Positions 25,781-34,074 of a stretch of DNA of 64,000 bases are shown piece by piece. Numbering within the stretch: the stretch's first letter is position 1; each line of letters begins with the position of its first letter. The notes under the pieces were generated by a model, which worked only from the letters and a program-made list of their open reading frames with translations, searched no databases and was not told the origin of the DNA. This DNA comes from Mucinivorans sp036654415 (GTDB lineage Bacteria; Bacteroidota; Bacteroidia; Bacteroidales; Rikenellaceae): assembly GCA_036654415.1 (NCBI GenBank), contig JAVVSB010000001.1, forward strand, positions 1 through 64,000, given 5' to 3'. Both the position numbers and the translations under genes were made by a program.

Positions 25781-26290
25781 TTATCTCTTTATAATATTTA
25801 AGATATTAGCACTATCAGTGATACTGTGTATTGATGATGTGCCATTCGTAAACTCTCTGACTATAATCCACGATTTATCCCCCATTATATCTACTTCAAA
25901 CAGATGTGCGTTTATGCTGACATCATGTTTATCCACGCCCTTACCAACATAGACAGCACTCTTCATTAGCTCATCAAGGTCAAGCAGTAGCTCGTTTTTG
26001 ATGTACTGATGTTTGTGAGGCTGATTCAACCACTCCTTGATGCCTTTATTGCTAATAGACATCTTGCCATTAAATGCAGAGTTCCCAAACTCCTGTTCAA
26101 CCAAATGTTTAGCCTCCCTACGAAGTTCTTTCATGCGAGCCGTGATTTGGTTTTGCATAAAATGCTGAACCACCTCTTTCGCTCCCTTGTAAGCCTTGGC
26201 AATATACGGATGAGAGTCAGAGAATAACTTACCATCCTTAGCTGGGTTGTTATCAAGTCCTTTGGCTGCTTTATGTAAGGAAATACTAGG
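25781..26290 (-). pseudogene. Prophage head protein C-terminus with PBECR-like nuclease domain
   Basis: The minus strand is open from 26290 to a stop at 25781 (169 codons) with no suitable ATG at its beginning; a GTG at 26173 gives a 130-residue reading. The translation starts SLHKAAKGLDNNPAKDGKLF and continues with a helical stretch (MKELRREAKHLVEQEF), then FNGKMSISNKGIKEWLNQPHKH, ELLLDLDELMKSAVYVGKG, HLFEVDIMGDKSWIIVREFTNGTSSIHSITDS. This resembles the barnase-EndoU-ColicinE5-RelE-type (PBECR) domain found at the C-terminus of Mu F-like minor head proteins. The head-protein part is missing, cut off just before the typA promoter, so this is a 5'-truncated remnant. Whether the domain still makes an active nuclease is open. 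Confidence 0.55.
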
Positions 26291-26396
26291 TTATAAAACT
26301 GGTGTTTACGTGAAGTAAATAAGGATTTTAAGACCGTAATCCAACACATAAAAAACAATTTTTAGAAGTCACCATAAGATATTCACCAAAAAAGCA

Positions 26397-26404
26397 TATC
26401 TTTG
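26397..26404 (+). promoter_or_regulatory. -7 box of typA
   Basis: TATCTTTG is a perfect TAnnTTTG box 20 bases before the typA ATG at 26425. No TTTG is found at the -33 distance. Confidence 0.6.
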
Positions 26405-26424
26405 CGCCCTACTAATAGTAAAAG

Positions 26425-28218
26425 ATGAAAAATATCGCAATAATCGCCCACGTCGACCACGGCAAAACAACTCTTGTCGACAAAATGATTCTCCAAGGCA
26501 AACTTATCCGCGAGGGAAGTGCACAAAATGATGAATTAATTCTCGACAATAATGATTTGGAACGCGAAAGAGGCATAACAATTTTGGCCAAAAACGTCTC
26601 GGTACGTTACAAAAACGAAAAGATTAACATTATCGACACCCCAGGTCACGTTGACTTCGGTGGAGAGGTGGAGAGAGTCCTAAATATGGCCGATGGGGTA
26701 TTGTTGCTGGTGGATGCTTTTGAAGGCACCATGCCTCAAACCCGTTTTGTATTGCAAAAAGCCTTAAAATTGGGCCTTAAACCTATTGTGGTGGTTAACA
26801 AAGTGGACAAAGATAACTGCCGCCCTGACCAAGTGAACGAACAGGTCTTTGACCTGATGTTTAACCTGGATGCCACCGAAAATCAATTGGATTTTAAAAC
26901 AGTTTATGGCTCGGCCAAACAAGGTTGGATGTCACTAGATTGGAGAGAGCCAACAACTGATATTATTGCTCTACTAGATACCATTATTGAGGAGATTCCT
27001 TCACCTCCAGTAGTTGAGGGCACACCTCAACTGCTTATCACCTCGCTCGAATATTCGCCCTATGTGGGTCGAATTGCCATTGGCCGTCTGAGTCGTGGTA
27101 CACTCAAAGCTGGTCAACCTGTTTCGCTTTGTAAACGTGATGGCACCATCGAAAAGAGCCGAGTGCGAGAACTTATGTTGTTCGAGGGGTTGGCCAAACA
27201 AAAGGTAGAGTTGGTAACGTGCGGTGACATTTGCGCTGTGGTGGGGGTTGAAGGTTTTGAAATCGGGGACACCATTGCCGACTTTGAAAACCCAGAAGCA
27301 CTCACTCCAATTGCCGTAGACGAGCCAACAATGAGTATGTTGTTTACAATCAATGACTCACCTTTCTACGGTCGTGATGGTAAATTTGTCACATCACGCC
27401 ACCTACGTGAACGTCTTAACAAAGAGCTCGAAAAAAACCTTGCTCTGAAAGTAAAACCAGGGCCAACTGCTGACTCTTTTAGAGTATACGGACGTGGTAT
27501 TCTACATATTTCGGTGCTTATTGAGACCATGCGTCGCGAAGGATACGAAATACAGGTGGGGCAACCAAAGGTGGTAGACAAAAATATTGACGGGGTACGT
27601 TGCGAACCTATCGAACACCTAACAATTGATATTCCAGAACCATTGGCAGGTAAGGCCATTGAAATGGTAACCAGGCGTAAGGGATCACTGCTCCATATCG
27701 ACCACCGTAACGAACGTTCGTTGCTCGACTTCGATATTCCAGCACGAGGTTTGATTGGTTTACGAACCAACCTTATGACAGCCACACAAGGTGAAGCGAT
27801 TGTATCGCACCGTTTTAAAGACTTTGAAGCCTATAAAGGTGAGATAGAGAGCCGTACAAATGGTTCACTAATTTCGATGGAGACTGGCACAACCATTGCC
27901 TATGCAATCTCGAAGTTGCAGGACCGTGGTCGTTTCTTTGTCGACCCAGGTCAAGAAGTATATTGCGGGCAAGTAGTGGGCGAGAGTTCACGTGCCGATG
28001 ATATGGTTATCAACGTCTGTAAAACCAAGAAACTCACCAACATGCGTGCCTCAGGGACTGACGACAAATCGGTTTTGGCTCCATCGGTACAATTCTCATT
28101 AGAGGAGATGTTGGAGTACATACAAGAGGATGAATATGCCGAAATTACGCCTCACTCGATGCGTATGCGTAAAATTCTACTCAGCGAAGTAGAACGCAAA
28201 CGTAACGGCAAAGCATAA
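26425..28218 (+). CDS. typA: Translational GTPase TypA/BipA
   Basis: Ribosome-binding GTPase of the EF-G class involved in ribosome assembly and stress adaptation. The 597-residue product has G1 AHVDHGKTTL, G2 ERERGITI, G3 DTPGHVDFGGE, G4 NKVDK and the G5 SAK; then EF-G-like domains II (about 200-290), III and V, and the BipA-specific C-terminal domain (from about 480) with RGRFFVDPGQEVYCGQVVGE and a basic tail RMRKILLSEVERKRNGKA. Length is normal. It is a single gene with its own promoter and a strong terminator. Confidence 0.97.
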   Translation: MKNIAIIAHVDHGKTTLVDKMILQGKLIREGSAQNDELILDNNDLERERGITILAKNVSVRYKNEKINIIDTPGHVDFGGEVERVLNMADGVLLLVDAFEGTMPQTRFVLQKALKLGLKPIVVVNKVDKDNCRPDQVNEQVFDLMFNLDATENQLDFKTVYGSAKQGWMSLDWREPTTDIIALLDTIIEEIPSPPVVEGTPQLLITSLEYSPYVGRIAIGRLSRGTLKAGQPVSLCKRDGTIEKSRVRELMLFEGLAKQKVELVTCGDICAVVGVEGFEIGDTIADFENPEALTPIAVDEPTMSMLFTINDSPFYGRDGKFVTSRHLRERLNKELEKNLALKVKPGPTADSFRVYGRGILHISVLIETMRREGYEIQVGQPKVVDKNIDGVRCEPIEHLTIDIPEPLAGKAIEMVTRRKGSLLHIDHRNERSLLDFDIPARGLIGLRTNLMTATQGEAIVSHRFKDFEAYKGEIESRTNGSLISMETGTTIAYAISKLQDRGRFFVDPGQEVYCGQVVGESSRADDMVINVCKTKKLTNMRASGTDDKSVLAPSVQFSLEEMLEYIQEDEYAEITPHSMRMRKILLSEVERKRNGKA

Positions 28219-28233
28219 CAACAACCAATTTTT

Positions 28234-28280
28234 AAACAAGCGGTTGACCTTTTCTGAAAAAAGGTCAACCGCTTGTTTAT
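28234..28280. terminator. Bidirectional terminator between typA and comF
   Basis: Perfect 20-base arms at 28234-28253 and 28259-28278 (core GCGGTTGACC / GGTCAACCGC). The hairpin lies after typA and overlaps the stop codon of the convergent comF-like gene. Confidence 0.85.
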
Positions 28281-29026
28281 TCAAGGCCCTCCAGTAATTC
28301 AGGGGCAATGGAGTTGATGGGTTTGGTGGAGCGTACCACAGCCAAGGCACCAACCCAAAGCCCCTTGAGTTGACTCTGGGCCGAGAGAGCATGCGCACAA
28401 GCCTCGGTGGTGGAGCCTGTAGTGATGACATCGTCCACCAACATCACACATCGCCCCTGTAGCTTTTCGGGATGAACCACCGCAAAGGCCCCCTCCACAT
28501 TACGCCACCGCTCTACCTGTCCACGCCTCTGTGCCTGAGTCTTGGTACGCCTAACACGCCGCACTGCACCAGTACAGCACTCTACACCCATAGAGTGAGC
28601 CATGCCGCGGCAAATAAGCTCCGACTGATTATAGCCCCGTTTTATACGCCGTGTCCAATGTAGTGGAATGGGAATAAGCATATCAACATGAGAATAAAAC
28701 TGAGACTCGCTGAGGTATTGGCCGTAAATGAGCCCCAAAGTGTAGGCCACATCACGACGACCACCGTATTTCATACGATGAATAAGTTCCCGATATGAAG
28801 ATTGATGTTTGAAAAACATAAGGGCCGAGGCATGGGTGAAATCAACACGACCAGCAAGCAATTCACTAAGGTAGTTATCCTTGATGCTCCAATAATCGGT
28901 CAGAGGCATATCCCAACGACAGGTGGTACAGATGACCTTTTCGCCCGAGACCAAAGCACGCCCACACACCGCACAAAGCGGAGGAAAGAGCAGTTCCCCA
29001 AGGTCAGAGAGCCACTGTCGAATCAT
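28277..29026 (-). CDS. comF: ComF-family amidophosphoribosyltransferase-like protein
   Basis: Member of the ComF/GntX family, linked in other bacteria to DNA uptake. The 249-residue product has an N-terminal zinc finger (CAVCGRAL, ICTTCRW) and a C-terminal phosphoribosyltransferase fold with IPIPLHWTRRIKRGYNQSELI and the PRPP loop VMLVDDVITTGSTTEA. In the family the enzymatic reaction is not established. The gene overlaps the preceding SPOR gene by 23 bases and closes a unit FtsX-menG-SPOR-comF on the minus strand. Natural competence cannot be concluded from this gene alone. Confidence 0.9.
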   Translation of the reverse strand: MIRQWLSDLGELLFPPLCAVCGRALVSGEKVICTTCRWDMPLTDYWSIKDNYLSELLAGRVDFTHASALMFFKHQSSYRELIHRMKYGGRRDVAYTLGLIYGQYLSESQFYSHVDMLIPIPLHWTRRIKRGYNQSELICRGMAHSMGVECCTGAVRRVRRTKTQAQRRGQVERWRNVEGAFAVVHPEKLQGRCVMLVDDVITTGSTTEACAHALSAQSQLKGLWVGALAVVRSTKPINSIAPELLEGLE

Positions 29027-29468
29027 CTTCAGTGGTGGTTGTCACTGGTTTTAGGGATGATGGCATAGCCATCACCTCGTCCTTAGACAAACGGTCATTG
29101 ACAATAAAAGCCGCAGGAAAGAAGCCGCGGAGCTGCCCTAGCAACCTGGTGGCCTCTGTGCGCGTCAAGCAAGCCCCACAAAGCACCTTCCACACAGGTG
29201 AATCGTAACGGGTATGGACTGGTACACCTCCATACAAAGAGGTAAAATGGGCCGAGGCCGAAGAGGCCATGCCACGAGCGTATTGGTCATTACCAGTGTA
29301 GATGCAGACCCGAAAACCAGGCAGCGAAATATATTCATTGCGCGAGGCTATTGCTCGCTGGGCCACCTCATCCATGGTAACCCGAATACCCTTAAAACCA
29401 CTGCCAGTCTGAGCCACACATAGTGAGCTACAAAAGAGACAAATGAGTAAAGCAAAAGTAGTTTTCAT
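29004..29468 (-). CDS. SPOR-domain exported protein
   Basis: The 154-residue product has a signal peptide (MKTTFALLICLFCSSLCVAQ) and one SPOR-like domain (about 45-135): GFRVCIYTGNDQYARGMAS, then PVWKVLCGACLTRTEATRLLGQLRGFFPAAFIVND. SPOR domains bind denuded glycan strands at the division site. The usual glycine of VRVG is partly replaced (KVLCGACLT) but the pattern is clear. The start at 29468 overlaps the menG stop by four bases (ATGA) and gives the signal peptide; longer readings run into menG. Position in a mixed operon gives no further hint. Confidence 0.8.
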   Translation of the reverse strand: MKTTFALLICLFCSSLCVAQTGSGFKGIRVTMDEVAQRAIASRNEYISLPGFRVCIYTGNDQYARGMASSASAHFTSLYGGVPVHTRYDSPVWKVLCGACLTRTEATRLLGQLRGFFPAAFIVNDRLSKDEVMAMPSSLKPVTTTTEDDSTVAL

Positions 29469-30180
29469 TTTTTGATAGCGGTATAAATGGTTGCCACACC
29501 AAAAGTTAAATGTTGCATGGAACAGTGGCAAAAGCCAGCCCCGCGCAACAAAGATAAGAATTTATCGCCACATACAAAAGCATCTACCGACTTGGGCAGA
29601 TAGCTATAGGCCCGTCTGTCACCAGATATTAGGCCACCTACCATGGGCAGAAGGCGGTGAAAATAGAATTTATAGACCCAAGCCATAAAAGAGTTGGTAG
29701 GAGTCGAAAATTCTAGAATAAAGAGCGACCCACCAGAAGATAGCACACGGTAAAATTCGGATAAACCACCCTCTAAATCACCAAAGTTACGCACCCCAAA
29801 GGCGCACGTTAGGCCATCGAAGCTACCTGAAGTAAAGGGAAGATTTTCGGCATCGGCAAGTTCCATGGAGATATTGAGCGACCGCTGGGCCACCTTAGCC
29901 CGCCCAAGCTCTATCATCCGTGGCGAGAGGTCGCATCCCGTGACACTGCCACCACCCTTGGCTAACAAAATTGCTAAATCACCTGTGCCTGTTGCCACAT
30001 CTAAGATACGGCGAGCTCCACTAAGACGAACAATACCCACCAAAGCCCGTCGCCAACTCTGGTCAATACCCAGCGAGAGTAGGCGATTGAGTAGGTCATA
30101 ACGNNNNNNNNNNCAAACATCTGTTCGACCTGCTCTTTCTTTTGCGAGTTTTGATTGTAGGGCTTAACTTGCTGTTCCAT
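29465..30180 (-). CDS. menG: Demethylmenaquinone methyltransferase, interrupted by a gap
   Basis: UbiE/MenG family SAM methyltransferase, final step of menaquinone synthesis. The start (30180) reads MEQQVKPYNQNSQKKEQVEQMF, the rest after the gap RYDLLNRLLSLGIDQSWR, then the SAM motif LDVATGTGDLAILLA, NLPFTSGSFDGLTCAFGVRNF, YRVLSSGGSLFILEFSTP, and the C-terminal YSYLPKSVDAF and LTFGVATIYTAIKK. Together they cover the whole family. The 10 N at 30104-30113 put the halves out of frame; 14 missing bases (or 11, or 17) would restore it, and 14 gives the expected DNIAx between F and RYD. The gene is therefore most likely intact. Gap 3 bp to the FtsX-family gene upstream. Confidence 0.9.
30104..30113. 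other. Assembly gap (10 N)
   Basis: Ten undetermined bases within menG. The true length is not ten if the gene is intact, since ten breaks the frame. Confidence 0.98.
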
Positions 30181-30183
30181 AAT

Positions 30184-31404
30184 TTACTTAAATCTAAGGG
30201 TTTTATCGGGCGAAAGACGAGCTATAATCATGGCTGGCAACAGACTCAGCAGTGTGATTAGCACAAAAGATGCTACAGCAATGAGTGCCACAAGCGGATA
30301 ATCAATATAGATGGGAACCTGGCTAACCATATAGGCCTCAGAATCAAGTGCTATTAGCCCAACAGAATGCTGCAAGAAACAGAAACCTAAACCAAGTAAC
30401 ACCCCCCACAAAATACCCCAAAGGGTAATAGGCATACAGCGAAACACAAAAATCCACCTAAGCTGCCCCATACGTATGCCTTGGCTCATAAGCAACCCAA
30501 TGGTCTGAGTGTTTTCGAGCACAATAATAAGCACGCTGCTAACCATATTGATACCAGCGACCACCAACATAATGATAAGTACTAGATATGCGTTGCTATC
30601 CAACATTTTAAGCCAACCAAAAATGGCAGGGAACCTATCTTGAGTACTCTCCATGATGAGTGACTCCTGCCATGAGAGCTCCTCTATCAAGGCCATCACT
30701 TGTTCTAAACTAGCCCCGCGTCTAAGTTGCAACTGGTAACCATCGGCCATCTGTGGCCCTAAGCCCAACATACGAGCTATGGTTTGGCGATGGGCCAAGA
30801 GCACCAGCCCATCAACCTCGGCCATACCTGTGCTGTAGAGCCCCGCCACACGAACACGCTCAGGAGAGCCCTGCTGCTCAACAAAGATAAGGTTCACCAC
30901 CGAACCCACCTGAGCCCCCACCTGCCTAGCCATGGTCTGAGAGAGTAGTACCTCGCGTGAGCCAACCGAATCTGAGTATGTAGGAATGAGCCCCTCAACG
31001 AGTTTGTCCCGAAAAAAATCCCACGAAAAGCGAGAGTCAACACCCTTGATATGAGCCCCAACAAGGGCACTGTCACCCTGGAGCACCACCTCTGAGGTAA
31101 TTATGGGATAGACCCTTTGGACCCCATTAACTGCACTAAGCCGAGATAAAGTAAGCTCAGAAATAGTTATAGGCACCACCTGCTTACTGTCCACAGTATC
31201 GATACCATGAAGTTGAATATCAGCCTCAACAGCCGTAATATTTCGAGAGATTTCGTTACGAAACCCCTCGACAATGGCAACCGAGACCAGCATAACAGCC
31301 ACCGAGATGGCCACACTAACCTTGGCAATACGCCCCATGACACGCTGGGAGCTCCCTTTTGAAGAGCCTCCCATACGCCGAGCTATGAATAGAGGTAAAA
31401 ACAC
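30184..31404 (-). CDS. FtsX/LolC-E-like ABC transporter permease
   Basis: Inner-membrane protein of 406 residues with the MacB/FtsX architecture: helix 1 near 30-48 (VSVAISVAVMLVSVAIVEGF), a large periplasmic domain (about 50-265), and three C-terminal helices (LVLIIMLVVAGINMVSSVLIIV; ITLWGILWGVLLGLGFCF; PLVALIAVASFVLITLLSLLPAMIIARL). The motif IVLENTQTIGLLMSQGIRMGQLRWIF is typical for LolC/LolE. In Gram-negatives such proteins extract lipoproteins with LolD; LolD is not adjacent. The N-terminal LFIARRM start fits the family. Probably co-transcribed with menG. A lipoprotein-release role is inferred only from family. Confidence 0.85.
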   Translation of the reverse strand: MFLPLFIARRMGGSSKGSSQRVMGRIAKVSVAISVAVMLVSVAIVEGFRNEISRNITAVEADIQLHGIDTVDSKQVVPITISELTLSRLSAVNGVQRVYPIITSEVVLQGDSALVGAHIKGVDSRFSWDFFRDKLVEGLIPTYSDSVGSREVLLSQTMARQVGAQVGSVVNLIFVEQQGSPERVRVAGLYSTGMAEVDGLVLLAHRQTIARMLGLGPQMADGYQLQLRRGASLEQVMALIEELSWQESLIMESTQDRFPAIFGWLKMLDSNAYLVLIIMLVVAGINMVSSVLIIVLENTQTIGLLMSQGIRMGQLRWIFVFRCMPITLWGILWGVLLGLGFCFLQHSVGLIALDSEAYMVSQVPIYIDYPLVALIAVASFVLITLLSLLPAMIIARLSPDKTLRFK

Positions 31405-31478
31405 TTTATTAGCTTTAAACTATTTAATTTTCCACTCTTATTGGTTTTTTAATAGTATTTATAATTATGAGGCAAAAT

Positions 31479-32636
31479 TTATACAGACTCGTGGTCATTT
31501 CTCAGCAACAACGAAGAGTCACCATAGGAGAGAAAACGAAAATCGTTGTTCAGGGCATAATCATATATATCGCGCCAACGTGGCCCCACCAAGGCGGAAA
31601 TCAAAAGTAACAGGGTGCTATGTGGCTGGTGAAAATTGGTAATCATCCCACGCAAGGTACGAAATTCATAACCTGGAGTTATCATGATTTGGGTCGAACT
31701 ATATAGCTTTTCAACACCGTGACACTCCATCCACTCCACCAATAGCTCCAACGGACACTCCTGATAACGTTCCCACTGCCCCACCGTCTTATCGGGAGAA
31801 GCCTCACCCGTAGTGGCAACACGACCTGCCAAAACAGCTAACGACTCCAGAGTGCGCACCGAGGTGGTTCCCACGGCTATAATACGCCCCTGGTGAGCGG
31901 CAATAGTACGTAACTCATCTATCTGTACATCAAATGATTCAACGTGCATATGGTGGTCAGCAGCATTTTCAACCTTGACAGGCAAAAAGGTTCCCGCCCC
32001 CACGTGTAGTGTAACATCAGCTCGAAGAGGAACCTTAGAGAGCATCTGCTCCGAAAAGTGAAGCCCTGCAGTGGGAGCTGCCACCGACCCTTCGTAGCGA
32101 GCATAGGTGGTTTGATAACGCACAGTGTCGATGGCCTCGGATTCGCGCTCAAGGTAGGGAGGAATGGGTGTACGCCCCAAGCGTTCGAGCAGCTGACCAA
32201 AAGTTTCGTCAGTGGTCCACTCAAAATTAACCTCATCGCCAGAGCCTTTTGTGGCACGAAGCACATCGCCAATCAACAAAGGCTCGCCTTTCCACTTCTT
32301 GGCATTGCCCACAATACAGTGCCACGAGCAGTGACGAGTGGCGGCAAAAGCCTGCTCATAACTACGAGGTAGGTCGGGCTCAAGACAGAAGACCTCAATT
32401 CGAGCACCAGTGGCCTTATGGAAAATAAGCCTAGCCCTAACCACCTTGGTATTATTGAAAACCAAAAGCGTATCAGAGGGTAAAAAATAAAAGAGGTTAC
32501 TAAAAACAGTATGCGATATTTGATTATCTTTGTAAATCAAGAGTTTAGACTGATCTCTGCGTTCCAAAGGAAATTTAGCAATACGCTCGGAGGTCAGAGG
32601 ATAGTCGAAATCAGAAATATTTATGCTATTAATCAT
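31479..32636 (-). CDS. queA: tRNA ribosyltransferase-isomerase QueA
   Basis: Transfers the ribosyl part of SAM to preQ1 in tRNA to form epoxyqueuosine. The 385-residue product has SDFDYPLTSERIAKFPLERRDQSKLL, LLVFNNTKVVRARL, RYEGSVAAPTAGLHFSEQML, LHVGAGTFLPVK and GYEFRTLRGMITNFHQPHSTLLLLISALVG. I chose the ATG at 32636 because it gives the family N-terminus and lies 15 bases after the predicted transcription start; the frame extends 90 codons further upstream over another gene. It is about 30 residues longer than the E. coli enzyme, mainly by loops. Other queuosine genes are not in the window. Confidence 0.95.
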   Translation of the reverse strand: MINSINISDFDYPLTSERIAKFPLERRDQSKLLIYKDNQISHTVFSNLFYFLPSDTLLVFNNTKVVRARLIFHKATGARIEVFCLEPDLPRSYEQAFAATRHCSWHCIVGNAKKWKGEPLLIGDVLRATKGSGDEVNFEWTTDETFGQLLERLGRTPIPPYLERESEAIDTVRYQTTYARYEGSVAAPTAGLHFSEQMLSKVPLRADVTLHVGAGTFLPVKVENAADHHMHVESFDVQIDELRTIAAHQGRIIAVGTTSVRTLESLAVLAGRVATTGEASPDKTVGQWERYQECPLELLVEWMECHGVEKLYSSTQIMITPGYEFRTLRGMITNFHQPHSTLLLLISALVGPRWRDIYDYALNNDFRFLSYGDSSLLLRNDHESV

Positions 32637-32647
32637 CAAAAAAAGAG

Positions 32648-32665
32648 TAAATTTGTACAAAAATA
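32648..32665. promoter_or_regulatory. Face-to-face -7 boxes: DUF2027 gene (+) and queA (-)
   Basis: TAAATTTG on the plus strand (32648-32655) precedes the ATG at 32677. TATTTTTG on the minus strand (plus 32658-32665) precedes the queA ATG at 32636. Only two bases separate the boxes and each promoter transcribes across the other one. Confidence 0.55.
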
Positions 32666-32676
32666 AGCAAATAATT

Positions 32677-33465
32677 ATGATAAACGTAGGTGATAGGGTT
32701 AAATTTATCTCGGACACAGGGGTGGGTATAGTGCGCTCTGTGAGCCAAGGTATTGCTAAGGTGGAGGTTGACGGCTTCGAGATACCAGCTTTACTAAGTG
32801 ATATTATTGCCGTTGACATAGCGCAAGAGAATGCTGCCGTGGTACGTATAGGTCCAGATGCGCCTAAAGCTCCAAGACAAGGAGCTCTGTCGAGGATGGA
32901 TGCCAAAGCCTCGGCACAAAATTATGGTAAAGTCACCGTCGATAAACAGTGGCAGGACGATGAGCCCGTAGATGTGGCTCGTCTAAAGCGAGACTATGCG
33001 GCCACGCAACGAGCTCTGACCAAAGACCAAAAAGCGGTAGTGGTGGAGCCAAAACGCGAAATTCCGCCCTATGAACTTACAGATTATCAAGTTAAATTAA
33101 TATTCGTCCCCTCGGTTATCGACCGTCAACCCGAGGAGTGCGACTTGGATATGTATCTGGTTAACGACAGCACATATCAACTATTTTACAGTATAGGGTT
33201 AGTAGAAAAACAGGGGTGGGTAACCACGCTGGGCTCGGGGCCAATGGAGGATGATACCAAAATAAAGGTGCACCACTTCAAACGAATGCAGCTCAACAAC
33301 GTGATGCGACTACGTATATCCATTTTACCATACAAACCACTAAACTATACACCACATAAGCTCACAGACACTGAGTTAGAGCTTCACCCATTGAAATTTG
33401 TCAGAGAGGGGAACTACCTCGAAAATGATTTTTTTGATGAGCGAGCTATCGTTTTTGATTTATAA
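32677..33465 (+). CDS. DUF2027 protein lacking the C-terminal Smr domain
   Basis: The 262-residue product begins with the DUF2027 barrel (MINVGDRVKFISDTGVGIVRSV, VEVDGFEIPALLSDIIAVD), then a charged linker (about 60-145), and the second DUF2027 part KLIFVPSVIDRQPEECDLDMYLVNDSTYQLFYSIGL ... LHPLKFVREGNYLENDFFDERAIVFDL. In family members I know, a Smr (MutS2-related) nuclease-like domain with an LDLH motif follows this point; here the frame stops right there. The next DNA is a diverged palindromic repeat followed by rnpB. So the gene seems to have lost its last domain. The start at 32677 follows a -7 box. Function unknown. Confidence 0.8.
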   Translation: MINVGDRVKFISDTGVGIVRSVSQGIAKVEVDGFEIPALLSDIIAVDIAQENAAVVRIGPDAPKAPRQGALSRMDAKASAQNYGKVTVDKQWQDDEPVDVARLKRDYAATQRALTKDQKAVVVEPKREIPPYELTDYQVKLIFVPSVIDRQPEECDLDMYLVNDSTYQLFYSIGLVEKQGWVTTLGSGPMEDDTKIKVHHFKRMQLNNVMRLRISILPYKPLNYTPHKLTDTELELHPLKFVREGNYLENDFFDERAIVFDL

Positions 33466-33472
33466 AAACTAC

Positions 33473-33610
33473 AAAACTGTTTTGAAGTGCTAACAAAACT
33501 ATTTCCCAGCCATTTTTGAGGCTCTGTTTCGGTTGATTTAAAAGTCCAGATGGAGCAAAAAACAACAGAAAAGAAGGCCAAAAATGGCAGGTTCGCAATT
33601 CAAAATAGAT
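33473..33610. repeat. Diverged palindromic element (R5) before rnpB
   Basis: Arms AGCCATTTTTG (33508-33518) and CAAAAATGGC (33579-33588) form a stem. The middle, CTCTGTTTCGGTTGATTT followed by AGTCCA, is similar to CTCTTTTTCCGCTGATTT ... AGTCCA in repeats R2-R4. It thus looks like an old member of the dispersed repeat family. It fills the space between the truncated DUF2027 gene and rnpB. Confidence 0.5.
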
Positions 33611-33613
33611 TCT

Positions 33614-33989
33614 AAGCGAGCGGGCTCTGCCGCTGCCCCGCAAGGGGGAGAGGAAAGTCCGGGCAACAAAGAGCACCGCACTTGCGAAAATACAAGATGG
33701 CCGTAAGGTTGTGCCCCCAGTAACAGAAAAATAACCGCCCGCCCCCTCAGAGGCGGGTAAGGGTGAAAAGGTGGGGTAAGAGCCCACCGGTGCCGCTCGT
33801 GAGAGTGGTAGCCGTACGGGGATGCGGGTTGCAAGACCAAATATACTGGCGTTATGTTAGGGCTGCTCGCCCGAGCCAGAGGGTAGGTTGCTAAAACAGA
33901 GTTGTCAAGTGATTGGCAACATAGATAAATGGCAGAGACCTCTTATTGCAAGAGGCACAGAACCCGGCTTATACCGCTCGCTTTTTTTT
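33614..33989 (+). ncRNA. rnpB: RNase P RNA, bacterial type A
   Basis: Catalytic RNA of RNase P, which matures tRNA 5' ends. The ends AAGCGAGCGG (33614-33623) and CCGCTCGCTT (33974-33983) pair as helix P1. The conserved core is present: GAGGAAAGTCCGGGC near 33649-33664, GGGTAAGGGTGAAAAGGTG with GGTAAGAGCCCACCGG (the P10-P12 region) around 33755-33791, AGAGGGTAGG, and ACAGAACCCGGCTTAT near 33957-33972, which closes P4. The GGT-binding loop region resembles the ancestral A type. A run of T after P1 (to 33989) serves as terminator. No TAnnTTTG box was found directly upstream; the promoter may lie in the preceding palindrome. Confidence 0.97.
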
Positions 33990-34074
33990 AACACACTTTC
34001 TTCTTAACATTTATTCATTTGAAAAAATGTTAATTTCGACAAAATATCACTGATTTTATTGTGTATGCGACTCA

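Noticed and set aside
26301..26318. TGTTTACGTGAAGTAA as a parS-like site
   Set aside because: It lacks a base and one half of the parS palindrome TGTTTCACGTGAAACA; too weak to call.
32639..32906. Upstream extension of queA by 90 codons
   Set aside because: It crosses the promoter pair and the DUF2027 coding region antisense; QueA begins at MINSINISDF.
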